Shown: positions 1 through 10,260 of the stretch, in pieces | Position numbering within the stretch: the stretch's first letter is position 1 | Layout of the letters: every line of letters starts with the position of its first letter | From: Boletus sp. NGJ | Lineage: Eukaryota; Basidiomycota; Agaricomycetes; Boletales; Boletaceae | Assembly (NCBI GenBank): GCA_019096195.1 | Contig: JAGTXK010000185.1 | Location: 267,500 to 331,499 of the forward strand | Direction of reading: 5' to 3' | DNA length: 64,000 nucleotides | Position numbers and translations under genes: made by a program | Notes under the pieces: model-generated | What the model was told of the DNA's origin: nothing | The model's database searches: none | Seen by the model: only the letters and a program-made list of their open reading frames with translations

Positions 1-929
1 ATTATGACAGCAACAAGGATCAATTTGTCCAGTGGTGGCGAACAATGACCCTGTACTTAAACAGATTCGAAACAGAGCTGATGGACTGGCAGAAGATTCT
101 CATTACCCTTTCATATATGCGAGGCGAAAATGCGGCAGGCTGCTTTTCAGATTTACCAGCCGAGGGCAATGCATATACTCTTGTAAGCTTCAAATTCTTC
201 GTCAAAAAACTGAAGAAAACGTTCCAACCCACAGGTCTTGTGTGAATGGCAGAGCAAAAGCTCTTCACACTGAAGCAAGGGAAGGACGTGGTCAAGGACT
301 ATTTCACTCAACTATACCAGCTGGCCACCAAGGCCAAGTTCAATGTCAGAGTCAACAGGCGAACCATTGTGAACCAGATCTGACACCAGGCATGCAACAA
401 CCTGCTCAAATACATTGAGAGGTACAAACCCGACCTCATCGACAGTACGGACGTTCGCGAGTGGGAAGAAGCATTGGTGAGGGCCAAAGAAGTCCTCAGT
501 GCCATTGCAGAAAGGAAGAAGGTCACTTCCATATATGCCACTGGCCCAACCTACAACCCCAGGTTCATCCCCCGTCCTCAATACACCCCACCCGCCAGAG
601 CTCTGCCAGCTCCACAACCCCCGATGCCCGCAGCGCATCCACACCCTCAACAAACCGGCACGTTCACCGGACGAGGCACTCCCATGGAGCTCGACAAAGT
701 GTGTGCAGCTGGGATCTGCCACAAATGCTCGAAACCATGGCCTTGTGCCGACCACCCTCCACACCCCCGCCCTTGTCAAGCGAGGGGCATCGTAATCAAC
801 GGGCAAGAAGTGGCCCCAGAGATGTTCAAAAGAATAAGGACGATGATGACGGGTGCAGAACGGGCAGAGTCCGCAGTAGAATATGCTCCCGATGTACAGA
901 ATGATTCGTCTTTTCTCCTCGTACAGTAG
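1..929 (+). pseudogene. Gag of element A (5' end missing)
   Basis: This is the structural capsid/nucleocapsid polyprotein of the Ty3 element. The frame is read from the window edge to a TAG at 927-929 and is broken by TGA at 243-245 and another near 380. The capsid-like part has the WW-containing start, the segment GKDVVKDYFTQLY, and a proline-rich linker (about 545-660). It ends in a Cys/His cluster, CHKCSKPWPCADH, followed by further His and Cys. This is a C-x2-C-x5-C-x2-H arrangement, not the usual CCHC knuckle. The C-terminus SSFLLVQ is shared with B and C2. Identification rests on homology among the copies in the window and on position before pol. Confidence 0.85.
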
Positions 930-2089
930 ATAGCAACCAACCTGCTGTACAAAACCCTAAGTCATTGCAAAGAAAACATTTCGCAGTCTTAAGCAGTAAC
1001 GAGGTTGAATCAATGGAGGTCCATGTGAACCTTCCAAAAACACAAAAAATCACCATCCTGAGTCATCCTAAAGCTGAGCGGAAGGTGGTATTCCACCTGT
1101 TGGCAAAAAGAGACGACAGACCGAACGACTTGCAGATGATACCGCAAAAACACCCCAAGGAGAATGGACGAAAGGAAGAGATGTCCTCTCATTCCTGGCT
1201 AAACATGCTAGACCTCTGGTCTATGTGATGGATAAAGGCCCAGGTAGAACACTCTGATGTCGAATGAAGCATCAGGCACCTGAAGTCCTTCATCCACAAT
1301 GCCAGAATGATTGAAGTGTTTTGGGACCTCATCCAGGAACTTCAAAGAATGACATCAGAAGACACGTACTGGGTATTGAGGGACCTACAAACCCCCCCCC
1401 CGATTCTGAAGGGCATCCCCACACGTGACAAGAAGGAACTCCCTTGAAATTCCAGTGAGACTAAGCACCTCGAGCAGAGAACAAACAGAAGTCAAAGCAC
1501 TCATCGACTCCAGATGCACCAGATCATTGATCCACAAGGACTTCATTGCAGAAAAGGGGGTGCAAATGCACGTGCTACCTCGCACCCTGACCGTGTATAA
1601 CGCTGACGGCACTGCCAATGCCGGAGGCAAGATTGAAAAGTCGTTATTGTCAAACTCCAGGTCCAAGACCACAAGGAACAAATTGCCCTAGCAGTAACCA
1701 ACCTAGGACCAAATATCATCTTTCTAGGACACGACTGGCTGAAAATGCATAACCTGGCCATCGACTGGAAAACAGGACGAATCTCATTCCGATGTGGAAA
1801 CAACCACACTGTTGCATCGGTCGACGATGAAGATGACGAACAGGACAAAGACTTCACCCCTTCGCAGGGGGATTGGCTATTCCGACTGGACAACGACAAA
1901 TACATACACAACATCGCCACAAAAGTAGCCATCAAGGACTATGTCCAGAAAAAGAAAAAGACCTTCGAGGAAGCGGCCCCCGAATACGTCCATGAATTCA
2001 AGGACATGTTCATAAAAGAAAGCTTTGATGCCCTCCCTGCCGAGACGCCCCTGGGACCACACGATCGAACTGCTCCCAGGAAACCATGA
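930..2089 (+). pseudogene. Pol N-terminal spacer and aspartic protease of element A
   Basis: After the gag stop a second frame opens near 965 (segment SSNEVESMEVHVNLPK) and is truncated by a TGA near 1226. The retropepsin-like domain lies at about 1480-1740. Its active-site motif reads LIDSRCTRSLIH where LIDSGCT is expected, so the glycine after the catalytic Asp-Ser is arginine. The flap-side segment TVYNADGTANAGGKIEK and the end segment IIFLGHDWLKMHNLAIDW are well kept. The domain changes frame near 1690 and again near 2050, so at least two indels have occurred. A run of nine or more C residues near 1390 is one possible slippage site. The protease is very unlikely to be active. Confidence 0.8.
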
Positions 2090-3389
2090 GGTGGACTGCA
2101 AGGTGTACCCCCTCAACCCGGGAGAGCAGAAAGAGCTGGACACCTTTCTCAAAGAGAATCTCAAATTCAGATGCATACACCTGTCCAAATCCCCCTTTGC
2201 ATCAGCCTTCTTCTTCATCAAAAAGAAGGATGGACGCCTCCGCCCTGTACAAGACTACTGCAAACTCAATGCGGTGACTCGTCGCAATCAATACCCCCTC
2301 CTCCTAATCACTGAGCTCATCGACAAACTCAAGGCTGCAAGATACTACACCAAATTCGACGTAAGGTGGGGGAATAACAATGTGCGAATGGCCAAAGGAG
2401 ACGAGTGGAAAGCCGCATTCTGGACAAACCACAGACTCTTTGAACCCCTCGTGATGTTCTTTGGACTCACCAACTCCCCCGCAACGTTCCAAACAATAAT
2501 GAATGTGCTATTCAAGGAGTTGGTAGACCGAGGCAGAGTGGTGGTCTATATCGATAACATCATGATATTCACGAGAACGATAGAAGAACACCAAAAAGTA
2601 GTACAAGAAGTGCTACAAATATTGCGCGACACCCACGTGTACCTATGACACGACAAGTGTGACTTCAAAGTCCAAGAAACCGAGTTCCTAGGACTCATTG
2701 TCATGCAAGACAAGGTCAGGATGGACAAGAAGAAGGTCTCTGCCATCGCTGATTGGCCCACCCCAACATTCAAGAAGCCACTCCAAGGCTTCCTCGGCTT
2801 CCTCAACTTCTACTGACGATTCATCAAAAACTTCGCCATGATAGCGCGACCACTCAACACGCTCACATCGGTGAAGAAAGACTTCGTCTGGACAGACAAC
2901 TGCCAAAAGGCCTTCGAAGACCTCAAAGCAACCATCATGCATGCCCCCACCCTCACCATGCCAATGGACACTGACCTCTACTGAGTCAAAACTGACAGTT
3001 CCAGCATTGGCATTGGCGCTGTACTCTCACAGAAGCAAGATGGGACCTGGCACCCCATCGCCTTCATATCCCACTCTCTCAATGATGCGGAGAGGAATTA
3101 CCACACAGCCGACCTTGAGATGCTTGCAATCATCTACGCCCTCAATGAGTGGCGTCAATACCTCCTTGATGTGGCACACCCAGTCGAAATCCTCACTGAT
3201 CACAAAAACCTGGAGTTCTTCCACCGCCCCCAAGACCTCTCCCATCACCAAGCCTGGTGGCAGCAGATTGTTCAGGAATACTCCCTGACTATCACTCACC
3301 AATTGGGCAAAACCAACCCCGCCGACCCTCTGTCCTGGAGGTCAGACTTTGAAAAGGGGGTGGAACTCAACAACACCACCCAGACCCTC
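2025..3389 (+). pseudogene. Reverse transcriptase and RNase H of element A
   Basis: These domains copy the element RNA into DNA and degrade the template. RT motifs in order are FFFIKKKDGRLRPVQDY, KLNAVT, the YYTKFDVRWG block (catalytic Asp present), FGLTNSPATFQ, and VVVYIDNIMIF. The YxDD box reads YIDN, so one metal-binding Asp is lost. RNase H follows at about 2980-3350 with KTDSSSIGIGAVL, DLEMLAIIYALNEW and ILTDHKNLEFF, so its acidic residues are present. In-frame TGA stops lie at 2646, 2814 and 2982. The frame itself is continuous with integrase downstream. Confidence 0.93.
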
Positions 3390-5051
3390 CTCCCAGACGC
3401 CCTTTTTTCACTGCCAGTGTCCATCAGCGCAGTCGCCCCACCCAGCACCCTCTTGAGAATAACAAAGCTGCAATACAAGCTCGAGAAATTCACAAAGGAG
3501 GGGCTCGCAAAGGATAACACCCACTGGGCAAGGAAGGATAGGCTCGTAATGTGGAAAGGCCTCACCTACGTCCCAAATGATGAAAAGCTATGAGAGGACA
3601 TTATCATGGCCAACCACAACCACCCAATTGCAGGACACCCCGGCATAAAAAGGACCTGCGATCTCATCATGAGCGAGTACTACTGGCCGTCGCTCCAAAA
3701 GGACGTTGAGGGGTACATTAGGGGCTGCGATACGTGCCAGAAGGTGAAGGCCAAGACCATTGCCATCCACACACCCCTTCACCCAAACGAAATCCCATCC
3801 TTGCCATGGGAAATCATCTCCGTCGACCTCATCAGCCCACTCCCCCAATCACAAGGGAAAAACACAATACTCGTCATTGTTGACCACTTCTCGAAGATGA
3901 TCCACCTCACCCCAGTCATGGACACCATCATGTTGCAGGGAGTCGCCACCATCTTCTGTGACCAAGTGTTCAAGCTTCACAGAACCCCCCGAAAAGTCAT
4001 ATTGGACTGGGGCACACAATTCATGTCCTCGTTCATGTGAGACCTGTATGCCCTCCTCAATATCAAAGCCAACCCGCCCACAGCATACCACCTGCAGACC
4101 GATGGATAGATGGAGCGAATCAATCAAGAGGTGGAGAAATACCTGCGAGTCTATGTGAACCATAGGCAAACTGACTGGGTGGAGTGGCTCCCACTTGCAG
4201 AGTTTGCCCACAATTCACAGACGACGAGTGCCACAGGAGTGTCACCATTCCTACTCAACTACGGACAACAACCCCTGCTCCCCAACAAGCAGATTGAAGT
4301 CCGGAATGAGTCAGCTACAGACTTCATGAAGAAGATGAAGAATCACCATGAGGCAGCCAAGAGTGCACTAGAAAAAGTGGCCATAGTCATGAAAAAGAAT
4401 CACGACAAACAGACTGCCCTGTCAATGAACTATACAACCAGCCAGCAGGTCCTCCTTGAAGGGACCAACATCCACACCAACCAACTGACAAAGAAGTTCA
4501 ACGACAAGTGTTATGGCCCCTTCAAGGTGAAATGAAAGGTAGGCAAAGCATTCTACAAGCTAGAGATCCTGAAGATGTGGCATGGTATCCACCTGGTCTT
4601 CCATGAATCCCTACTCATGCCCTACCACGTCGGCATCACAAAGTCGCAAGCCAAACCGAAATCACCGCCACCAGTGATCATCCAACAGGAGGAAGAGCAC
4701 GAAGTCCAGGAGGTGGTGGATTCGAGAAAACATAGGGGGAAAATGGAGTACCTCATACACTGGAAGGGTTACCTGAAGGAGGAATGCACTTGGGAACCCA
4801 AGACCAATGCCGGGAACGCCTCCAAGCTCATTGAGAAGTTCCACACATCCAACCCCTCAGCCATCTGCTCACTCACTGAAGCATGCAACTGCCCGATGTG
4901 CGTACGCCAAACCCCCCTCTTTGCCAACACCTCCTTTCATGCCTATGCCACCTCCCTTAACCACCTACCCGACCACCTGTTCAAAATCCCCCAACCCGAC
5001 ACAGAACCACTTCTCTCCAGCATCATGGTTGACCGGGAGTTCGACCCCTGA
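3390..5051 (+). pseudogene. Integrase with C-terminal chromodomain, element A
   Basis: Integrase inserts the cDNA into the genome, and the chromodomain is thought to steer insertion to methylated-histone chromatin. The zinc-binding part has HNHPIAGHPG and CDTCQKVKA. The core has SVDLISPLP (first Asp), ILDWGTQF (second Asp, in a degenerate SDRG context) and MERINQEVEKYL (Glu). A GPF-like segment, YGPFKVK, lies near 4510-4535. The chromodomain at about 4705-4850 carries MEYLIHWKGY and CTWEPKTN. TGA or TAG stops interrupt at 3591, 4038, 4107 and 4533. The final stop is TGA at 5049-5051, just before the polypurine tract. Confidence 0.93.
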
Positions 5052-5062
5052 AAAGGGGGTAA
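5050..5062 (+). promoter_or_regulatory. Polypurine tract of element A
   Basis: The purine run GAAAAGGGGG followed by TAA lies directly upstream of the LTR start TGAAA. In Ty3 elements such a run primes plus-strand DNA synthesis. Element B has the matching sequence at 62560-62572. Confidence 0.75.
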
Positions 5063-5363
5063 TGAAATGTTTTCACTTTTACTCCATAGACACTTATGAT
5101 ACTTAGCTAGCAGATGCTTACATATTAGCCAAGGGACTAGGTCTAGGCCCACGACATCATACATACGTCACAGAATCGCCTAGAACATTATGTCACCATT
5201 CTAGTACATTCCACACCGGCCCTAAAGGCTGGCCTGTGCTCAAGCCCGTATACTATATAAAGTAGCATACTCTGTAGTAGATATGCATTCTTAGAATTGC
5301 CTTTATACACTTGGAATATCGTTCTTAGGAGCGACTCTAAGTGTTGTGGGTCTTTTTCTTTCA
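5063..5363 (+). repeat. 3' LTR of element A
   Basis: The 301-bp LTR starts TGAAA and ends TTTCA, a perfect 5-bp terminal inverted repeat also seen at both ends of the B LTRs. It contains a TATA box (5254-5260) and, 33 nt after the TATA start, ATTCTTAGAATT (5287-5298), the counterpart of the self-priming segment of B. The next five bases (5364-5368, ATAGA) should be one copy of the target duplication. The other copy is outside the window. Confidence 0.9.
5254..5298 (+). promoter_or_regulatory. LTR promoter: TATA box and presumed transcript start, element A
   Basis: TATATAA at 5254-5260 is followed after 33 nt (start to start) by ATTCTTAGAATT. The same spacing is seen in the 3' LTR of B (62753 and 62786). 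By analogy with Tf1, the transcript would start at or near this segment. The start site is inferred, not shown. Confidence 0.55.
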
Positions 5364-5976
5364 ATAGACCAGCTATGGTCTCGGAATAAAATAGCTAAAT
5401 CCTTGGATGAACACATATTGTATGTAGGTATAAACACTACTGCTTTAGAGAATCAATCAACAACAACGCAAATAGCTGTGAATGATTGTGAAGGTGGTAA
5501 ACCTATTATAAAGTGTACCAATAAATCTTCCCACGGTCTTTTTGCTGCAGGTAAAGGAATAATTTTTCCTGCCAGTGCTTTTTGGTTACCCTTCATGAGA
5601 GTGCACACTTGGCAGTGATCTATGTATGTTTTGACGTCCTTTGTGACTCCTGGCCACGAAAAATATTGAGAAAGAGTATGTATAGTTTTAGAATGTCCTC
5701 CATGACCAGTGATGGAGGAGTCATGACATAAGGTTATGAGTTCTGTATGTAAGGATTCAGGAACAAAGATTTTGTCTTTTTCATTTTTGAATACATTTAG
5801 ATTTGAATAGAAAAGGAAGTTATTGATAGCGTCGACATTATATTTTTTGGATTCTTTTTGTATTTTTGTAAAGAAATCAGAAGATAAAGAAACATTGTTT
5901 ATAAAAATGGATGGAGGGAGGACAGTGACATTTTGATTGTGATCAACTACAGTGTCACTGTGATCGGCTCTTCCAT
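5364..5976 (-). pseudogene. Integrase N-terminal half of element D2
   Basis: The zinc-binding domain is visible: HDSSITGHGGHSKTIH (His pair) and HCQVCTLMKG (Cys pair). The start of the catalytic core follows as WEDLLVHFIIGLPP. The expected VDF reads VHF, so the first catalytic Asp appears to be His. D1 keeps VDF at the same place. The sequence is cut at 5364 by the insertion of A, so the second Asp, the Glu and any chromodomain are missing here. An in-frame stop follows CVVVD near 5453. Confidence 0.85.
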
Positions 5977-7486
5977 TCAATGATTCTGGTTTATAAATAA
6001 AAAGGTAGTTGAATTTTGAAGTAAGGCGTGCCAGCACGCTTGTTGTCCACTGAGTATTTGTGGTTTTTTCCAATATTCTAAGTTTTTGTGATCGGTCCAG
6101 ATTTCAAATTTTTCCCAACCGATTAAATAGTGGCACCACTCTTCCAGTGCCCAAATTACTGCAAGTAATTCTTTATTATAAATGGGGTAATTGCGCTCTG
6201 TGCTATTGAAAGAATGTGAAATGAAGGTGATTGGTTGCCAGTTACCGTCTTTACATAATGTTGAGAGCACAGCTCCCATTGCGATGTCTGAGGTGTCAGT
6301 TTCCATGTGTACTTCTTGATCACAATTAGGATACACAAGAAGCGGTGCTTCCATGAATTTTCTTTTTAAAGTTTTGAAAGCTTGTTGTTGATTAGGTCCC
6401 CATTTGAATGGAACGTCTTTCTTGGTAAGATTGTTCAAGGGATGTGCAATTTCTGTGAAGCCTTCTATGAATCTCCTGTAATAATTACAAAGGCCGAGGA
6501 ATCCCTGGAGCTGCTTTAGTCGTGTGGGAACTGGCCAATCCATGACCCCTGCCACTTTCTTCAACTGCATCTCTACCCCCTTTTTAGATACAACCTTTCC
6601 TAGGAAATTCTACTTTGTCTGCAGAGAAGGTGCACTTTTCTGGTTTTACATAAAGGTCATTCTCGCACAAGCAATGGAGAACTTCCTTTATAACTTCTTC
6701 ATGCTGTTCTTTCGACTTCCCAGAAGTAAATACCATACAGTCATCAATGTAGATGATAACTACCACATACATGTCATTAAAGATATCGTTCATTATAGTT
6801 TGAAAGGTGGGGGGAGAGTTTGTGAGTCCAAAATACATTACCATAGGTTCATATGCTCCAATAGGTGTTATGAATGCCACTTTCCATTCATTACCTTCTT
6901 TGATGCATACATTGTTGTATCCCCATCGGAGATCCATTGCTGTAAACATGTCCACATTCTTGAGCCTGTCAATTAATTGCAGAATTAAAGGGAGAGGATA
7001 GGAATTCTTTATAGTTCCTTTGTTTAAATATCAGTAATCCATTACCATTCGTTTTTTACCATCCTTTTTTGGAATAAAGAAAACTGGAGATGTTTGTGGG
7101 GATTTAAAAGGTTTGATATATCCCTTCTTGACTTCTTTCTCGATGAACACCCTGACTTCTTCTATTTCAATGTCCGAAAGGGGAATAACATGTTCTTTCT
7201 TTGGAGAGAAATCTTCCTTGAGATCTATGGCATGATCCCAATGCTTTCTTAAGGGTGTTCGTTGAGATTCTTGTTTGGAGAAAACATCTAAAAACTCATG
7301 ATAAGTCAGTGGTACTTTTTCTTTTAGTCCTTCTTCTATAGTATGTAAATTGACAGGAGAGTACAAAGAAGATGGTCCAAGTCCCATCATTTTACAATAG
7401 GATGTGCAATGAGGAAAGAAAATTGTCTGTTTTACCCAATCGATATTGGGATTGTGGCGGTAAAGCCAGTCATACCCGATGATCAT
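5977..7486 (-). pseudogene. Reverse transcriptase and RNase H of element D2
   Basis: On the minus strand the RT begins at PVFFIPKKDGKKRMVMDY (7486 side), then [32 protein letters not shown] and [12 protein letters not shown] with an intact YIDD box. The thumb region follows near 6560 in another frame (GVMDWPVPTRLKQLQGFLGL). RNase H has METDTSDIAMGAVLS, NKELLAVIWALEEW and IWTDHKNLEYW. The frame changes near 7030 and near 6590, so the gene is broken although the catalytic residues survive better than in D1 (YIDN). Confidence 0.9.
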
Positions 7487-7800
7487 TCAATGGGTTCCCA
7501 ATTTAGATATGTAAGTGTCAATGACTTTGTAATGTTCTTGTACTTCCATGATCAGTATTACCGCATGACGAATCAGTCCGATAGCTCCTTCCGATCCATC
7601 TGCATTATGTATCTTAATTGGGTTTCCAATGTCATAAAAGGTAATACTATGGTGATTAACATAATCTTGGTCAATAAAAGTATGTGATGCTTCCGAGTCC
7701 AAGAGGGATTTGAACTGGTAATGCAACCACTGTCCATTGATGTTGCATGACACGACAGTTTCAAGTGAGAATTCACCGCCATAGGATAATGTCGATGCTT
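7487..7800 (-). pseudogene. Aspartic protease of element D2
   Basis: The retropepsin active site reads LLDSEASHTFIDQDY, with the usual DSGAS changed to DSEAS. D1 has the intact DSGASHTFID. The domain ends with ELGTH and MIIGYDWLY, which correspond to the flap and the C-terminal ILG/IIG strand. A stop separates this ORF from the RT ORF at 7486. Confidence 0.85.
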
Positions 7801-7823
7801 GGTTTAACGTGACTTTAGTGGTT

Positions 7824-9184
7824 TTATATAGAAGAGATTTTTTGTTGTTTTACAAGGGAATTAAGCACACTTAAATCTAGTGCCACGCTCGAATGAGACA
7901 CCCTTGTGAAATGTATTGATAATTTAGATAAGACAGTAGAGAGATTGGAGATAGGAAAATCTGTATCTGTATAGTTTGTAAAAGAAGAATTTTGTTCTTG
8001 CTGCTGAATTCCCTCGATACTCATTGGCATTGTCCATTTAAAGCCTTGGCTGCTTGTGCCTTGGCCTCAACCTCAAATTTATCTCTGTAGTACACCTCTG
8101 CCTCTTCTAAGACATATGACCTTGATGCTACACTTGTTACTGCTGTAGCTGCAGGAGGGGGAGGGAGCAGTCATTCTGAATAGTGTTGTTGAGCCTGGGG
8201 TTGGTTAAAAAACATGGGATACTCGTTTTCTCCCGGTTATTGCTCTACATAGGAACCTTGGTTCCAATCCCAGACTTGTCTTTGCTGAGGTGGAGGACTA
8301 TTTCAATGGAAAGGGTTTGTCAGACAGTTGGGCTTGATGTGCCCGGGTTTCCCACAATGTAAACAGGTTCTGGTATCTTTTGATGGTCCAGCCTGCTGGA
8401 TGCCTATTTTCATGGGGGGACTGTGGCCTGGTTAAGCACCTGTTGTCATAAATTGAGGACAATAAGATTGTTGTGGGGGTTGCCCATACAGAGGGGGGAA
8501 GGACAATTTTGGAGGGTAGTGTGAGGTGTTGACAGGCAGTCCACACTCTGTCTGCATCTGCTCAAACACTCTACCAATAACTTGATACGTTATCACCAGA
8601 TCCTCATAGTCATAATTTCTCGCTGAGTTGTTTAGATCAGACCTTTCATAGATTTTGAAATCTACTGTCTTTTTTATGAGGATGGTGGCATGATGGTCAT
8701 TGATCAACGCCTCTTTCCCTATGATCTCGAACCTTTGCAGGAACTGATCAATAGGATGTCCATTTTGTCGTAGAACCTCCAATTTCTTAAGAGACTCATG
8801 GGAGAGAGTGTTGATGCAGAAATGTGTCTGAATTTGTTCCTACATCTTTTTTTGTGTTGGCCAGGCTGAATCTCCTTTTGCTGGCAACATGTTTCCTTGT
8901 GCGTCAGTCTCAATGATGTCTTCTTGGTTGAGGTAATACTCAAGCATCAATTGAGTGAATCCTTCCGCTTTTCCTTCAAGACGTGAAAGGACTGCAATGT
9001 TCAGGATCTTATTGTTTTTCCATTGTTGTGCATCAACCTAAGGATGCAGTTTGACCCACCAAACTTGGAAGGTTGATCGATTGCCATCCTATTTACCAGG
9101 ATCAACAATCTTCTTTGAGACACTTTCTTTTTCACATTCCTAAGTTAGGTCGGTGAGCTTTTTGACGAGATCGTCTATGTCCAG
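7824..9184 (-). pseudogene. Gag of element D2, start codon lost
   Basis: Read from 9184 downward: DIDDLVKKLTDLT, a capsid-like region, a proline-rich linker, then a classical zinc knuckle TCLHCGKPGHIKPNC (CX2CX4HX4C) near 8370-8330. The codon equivalent to the D1 start ATG (18765-18767) is CTG here (9182-9184). Several stops and frameshifts split it into short ORFs. The product would be a nucleocapsid-type RNA-binding polyprotein. Confidence 0.8.
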
Positions 9185-9429
9185 ACAAGACACACTTGGT
9201 TACAGGTTTTAGGAATGATGAATTGTGATTCGATAGAGTGTGAAAGCTGAGGATGGTCAGAGAGGTCTTTGTCTTTTAGGATTTGCCTTATAGGTCTTCC
9301 TTGGTCGTTTTTCTTTCAGTACCTTACTACTTGGTATTTCACAACCAGGTTCTGGGGTACCTATGTAAGAGTCAAAGTATAGGTCATTGAAAATGATGGG
9401 CAAATATGTGGGGCGAACCAGAGTATAAC

Positions 9430-10246
9430 TGTCATACTACAGACAGGTGTGCACGGGAAAAAGGCGAGATAAATTCCCTTATTGCAACTACGTGACGTCA
9501 CAGGTGATCACGCGAACCTGGGTTCACTATCGTAGAACCAGCATATACTTGAGTCGGCACCCACTTGAGAAAGGAGGCTAGTGCACTATGCCTAACAGCA
9601 ACTTTATCTGTATTTATAATGCCAGACGAGCATATACAACTAGTATTTCACTGAGTACTATACTCGTCACCATCAAGTGGTGAAGACTAGAGATGTCACT
9701 TAAAATGCTGGGCCTGCATATCTCTCCTTAGCTCTGGAGTCCGAGCGTTGTGTATGCAGTCTAATCCAAGTGTTATGAACCTTTCAGAAACACAACCACA
9801 AGGCTCAATGCTTGCAGTCTACACTAGTCCTTGCTCAACAAATGAGGTGGGGAGTTGTTCTCTGTACTATGCCAACCCTACAATGACCAGAGTGGTCAAG
9901 GCAATGAGTTGTTGGAGCAGAATACAAATGGATTAGACTGGGGATTCCAGTCGTCAAAGTGCTACTTTATTTATGTACAGGGATGATGCACAGACCAAGC
10001 TGTGCATGTGATAAATTACTTTATATAGTAAGACAGAGATTAATGAGGCTATGTGAGGAGAGCGGAAATTAAAAGGTCATGGATCACATGAGGTATGATG
10101 TCATTTGACGTCATAGGTTCTAGACCATATTATGTAATTGTTCCCATGGTCATGTGCACAGTCACGTGACTTGAGAAGAAAAGATTTGATGAAATGAAAA
10201 GTTAAGTATCAAAGTGAAAAGTTTAAAATTATTGTATATTATAACA
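9430..10246 (-). repeat. 5' LTR of element D2
   Basis: About 0.8 kb is shared with the D1 LTR (19040-19830) in the same orientation. On the minus strand it starts TGTTAT at 10246. It holds a TATA-like TATAAATA near 9610-9620 (minus strand), then a region ending near 9430 before the gag leader. The internal boundary is approximate because the LTR/leader junction has no clear CA end. The primer site could be the TGGTTC seen just after it, but this is weak. Confidence 0.75.
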
Positions 10247-10260
10247 AGAACAACTGTTAT

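Larger units (their letters stand above)
1..5363 (+). mobile_element. Ty3/gypsy chromovirus element A, cut by the window start
   Basis: The order gag, protease, reverse transcriptase, RNase H, integrase, chromodomain, polypurine tract, LTR is the Ty3/gypsy order, and the C-terminal chromodomain makes it a chromovirus. The window opens inside gag, so the 5' LTR and gag start lie outside. It is a sister of element B (56210-62861), to which it aligns along its whole length. RT through chromodomain (2025-5051) is one reading frame with seven in-frame stops and no frameshift, while the protease region has indels. The 3' LTR abuts the integrase of D2, so A was inserted into D2. It is not autonomous in this state. 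Confidence 0.93.
5364..10246 (-). mobile_element. Ty3/gypsy chromovirus element D2, interrupted by element A
   Basis: Read on the minus strand this runs 5' LTR (10246 down to about 9430), gag, protease, RT, RNase H and the first half of integrase. It stops abruptly at 5364, where the LTR of element A begins. The rest of integrase and the 3' LTR should lie upstream of A, outside the window. It is a sister of D1 (13797-19830), and the two align throughout at roughly three-quarters identity by eye. The D family differs from the A/B/C family in having a classical CCHC gag and much longer LTRs (about 0.8 kb). Confidence 0.9.

Noticed and set aside
1388-1402. C-run in element A as a programmed frameshift site
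   Set aside because: B has a shorter interrupted run at the same place and both genes are decayed. Homopolymer length variation or sequencing error is a simpler explanation.
9400-9430. TGGTTCC as a tRNA primer site of D, C1 and C2 elements
   Set aside because: Only about 7 nt are conserved after TGG and no CA LTR end precedes it, so I could not assign a tRNA.
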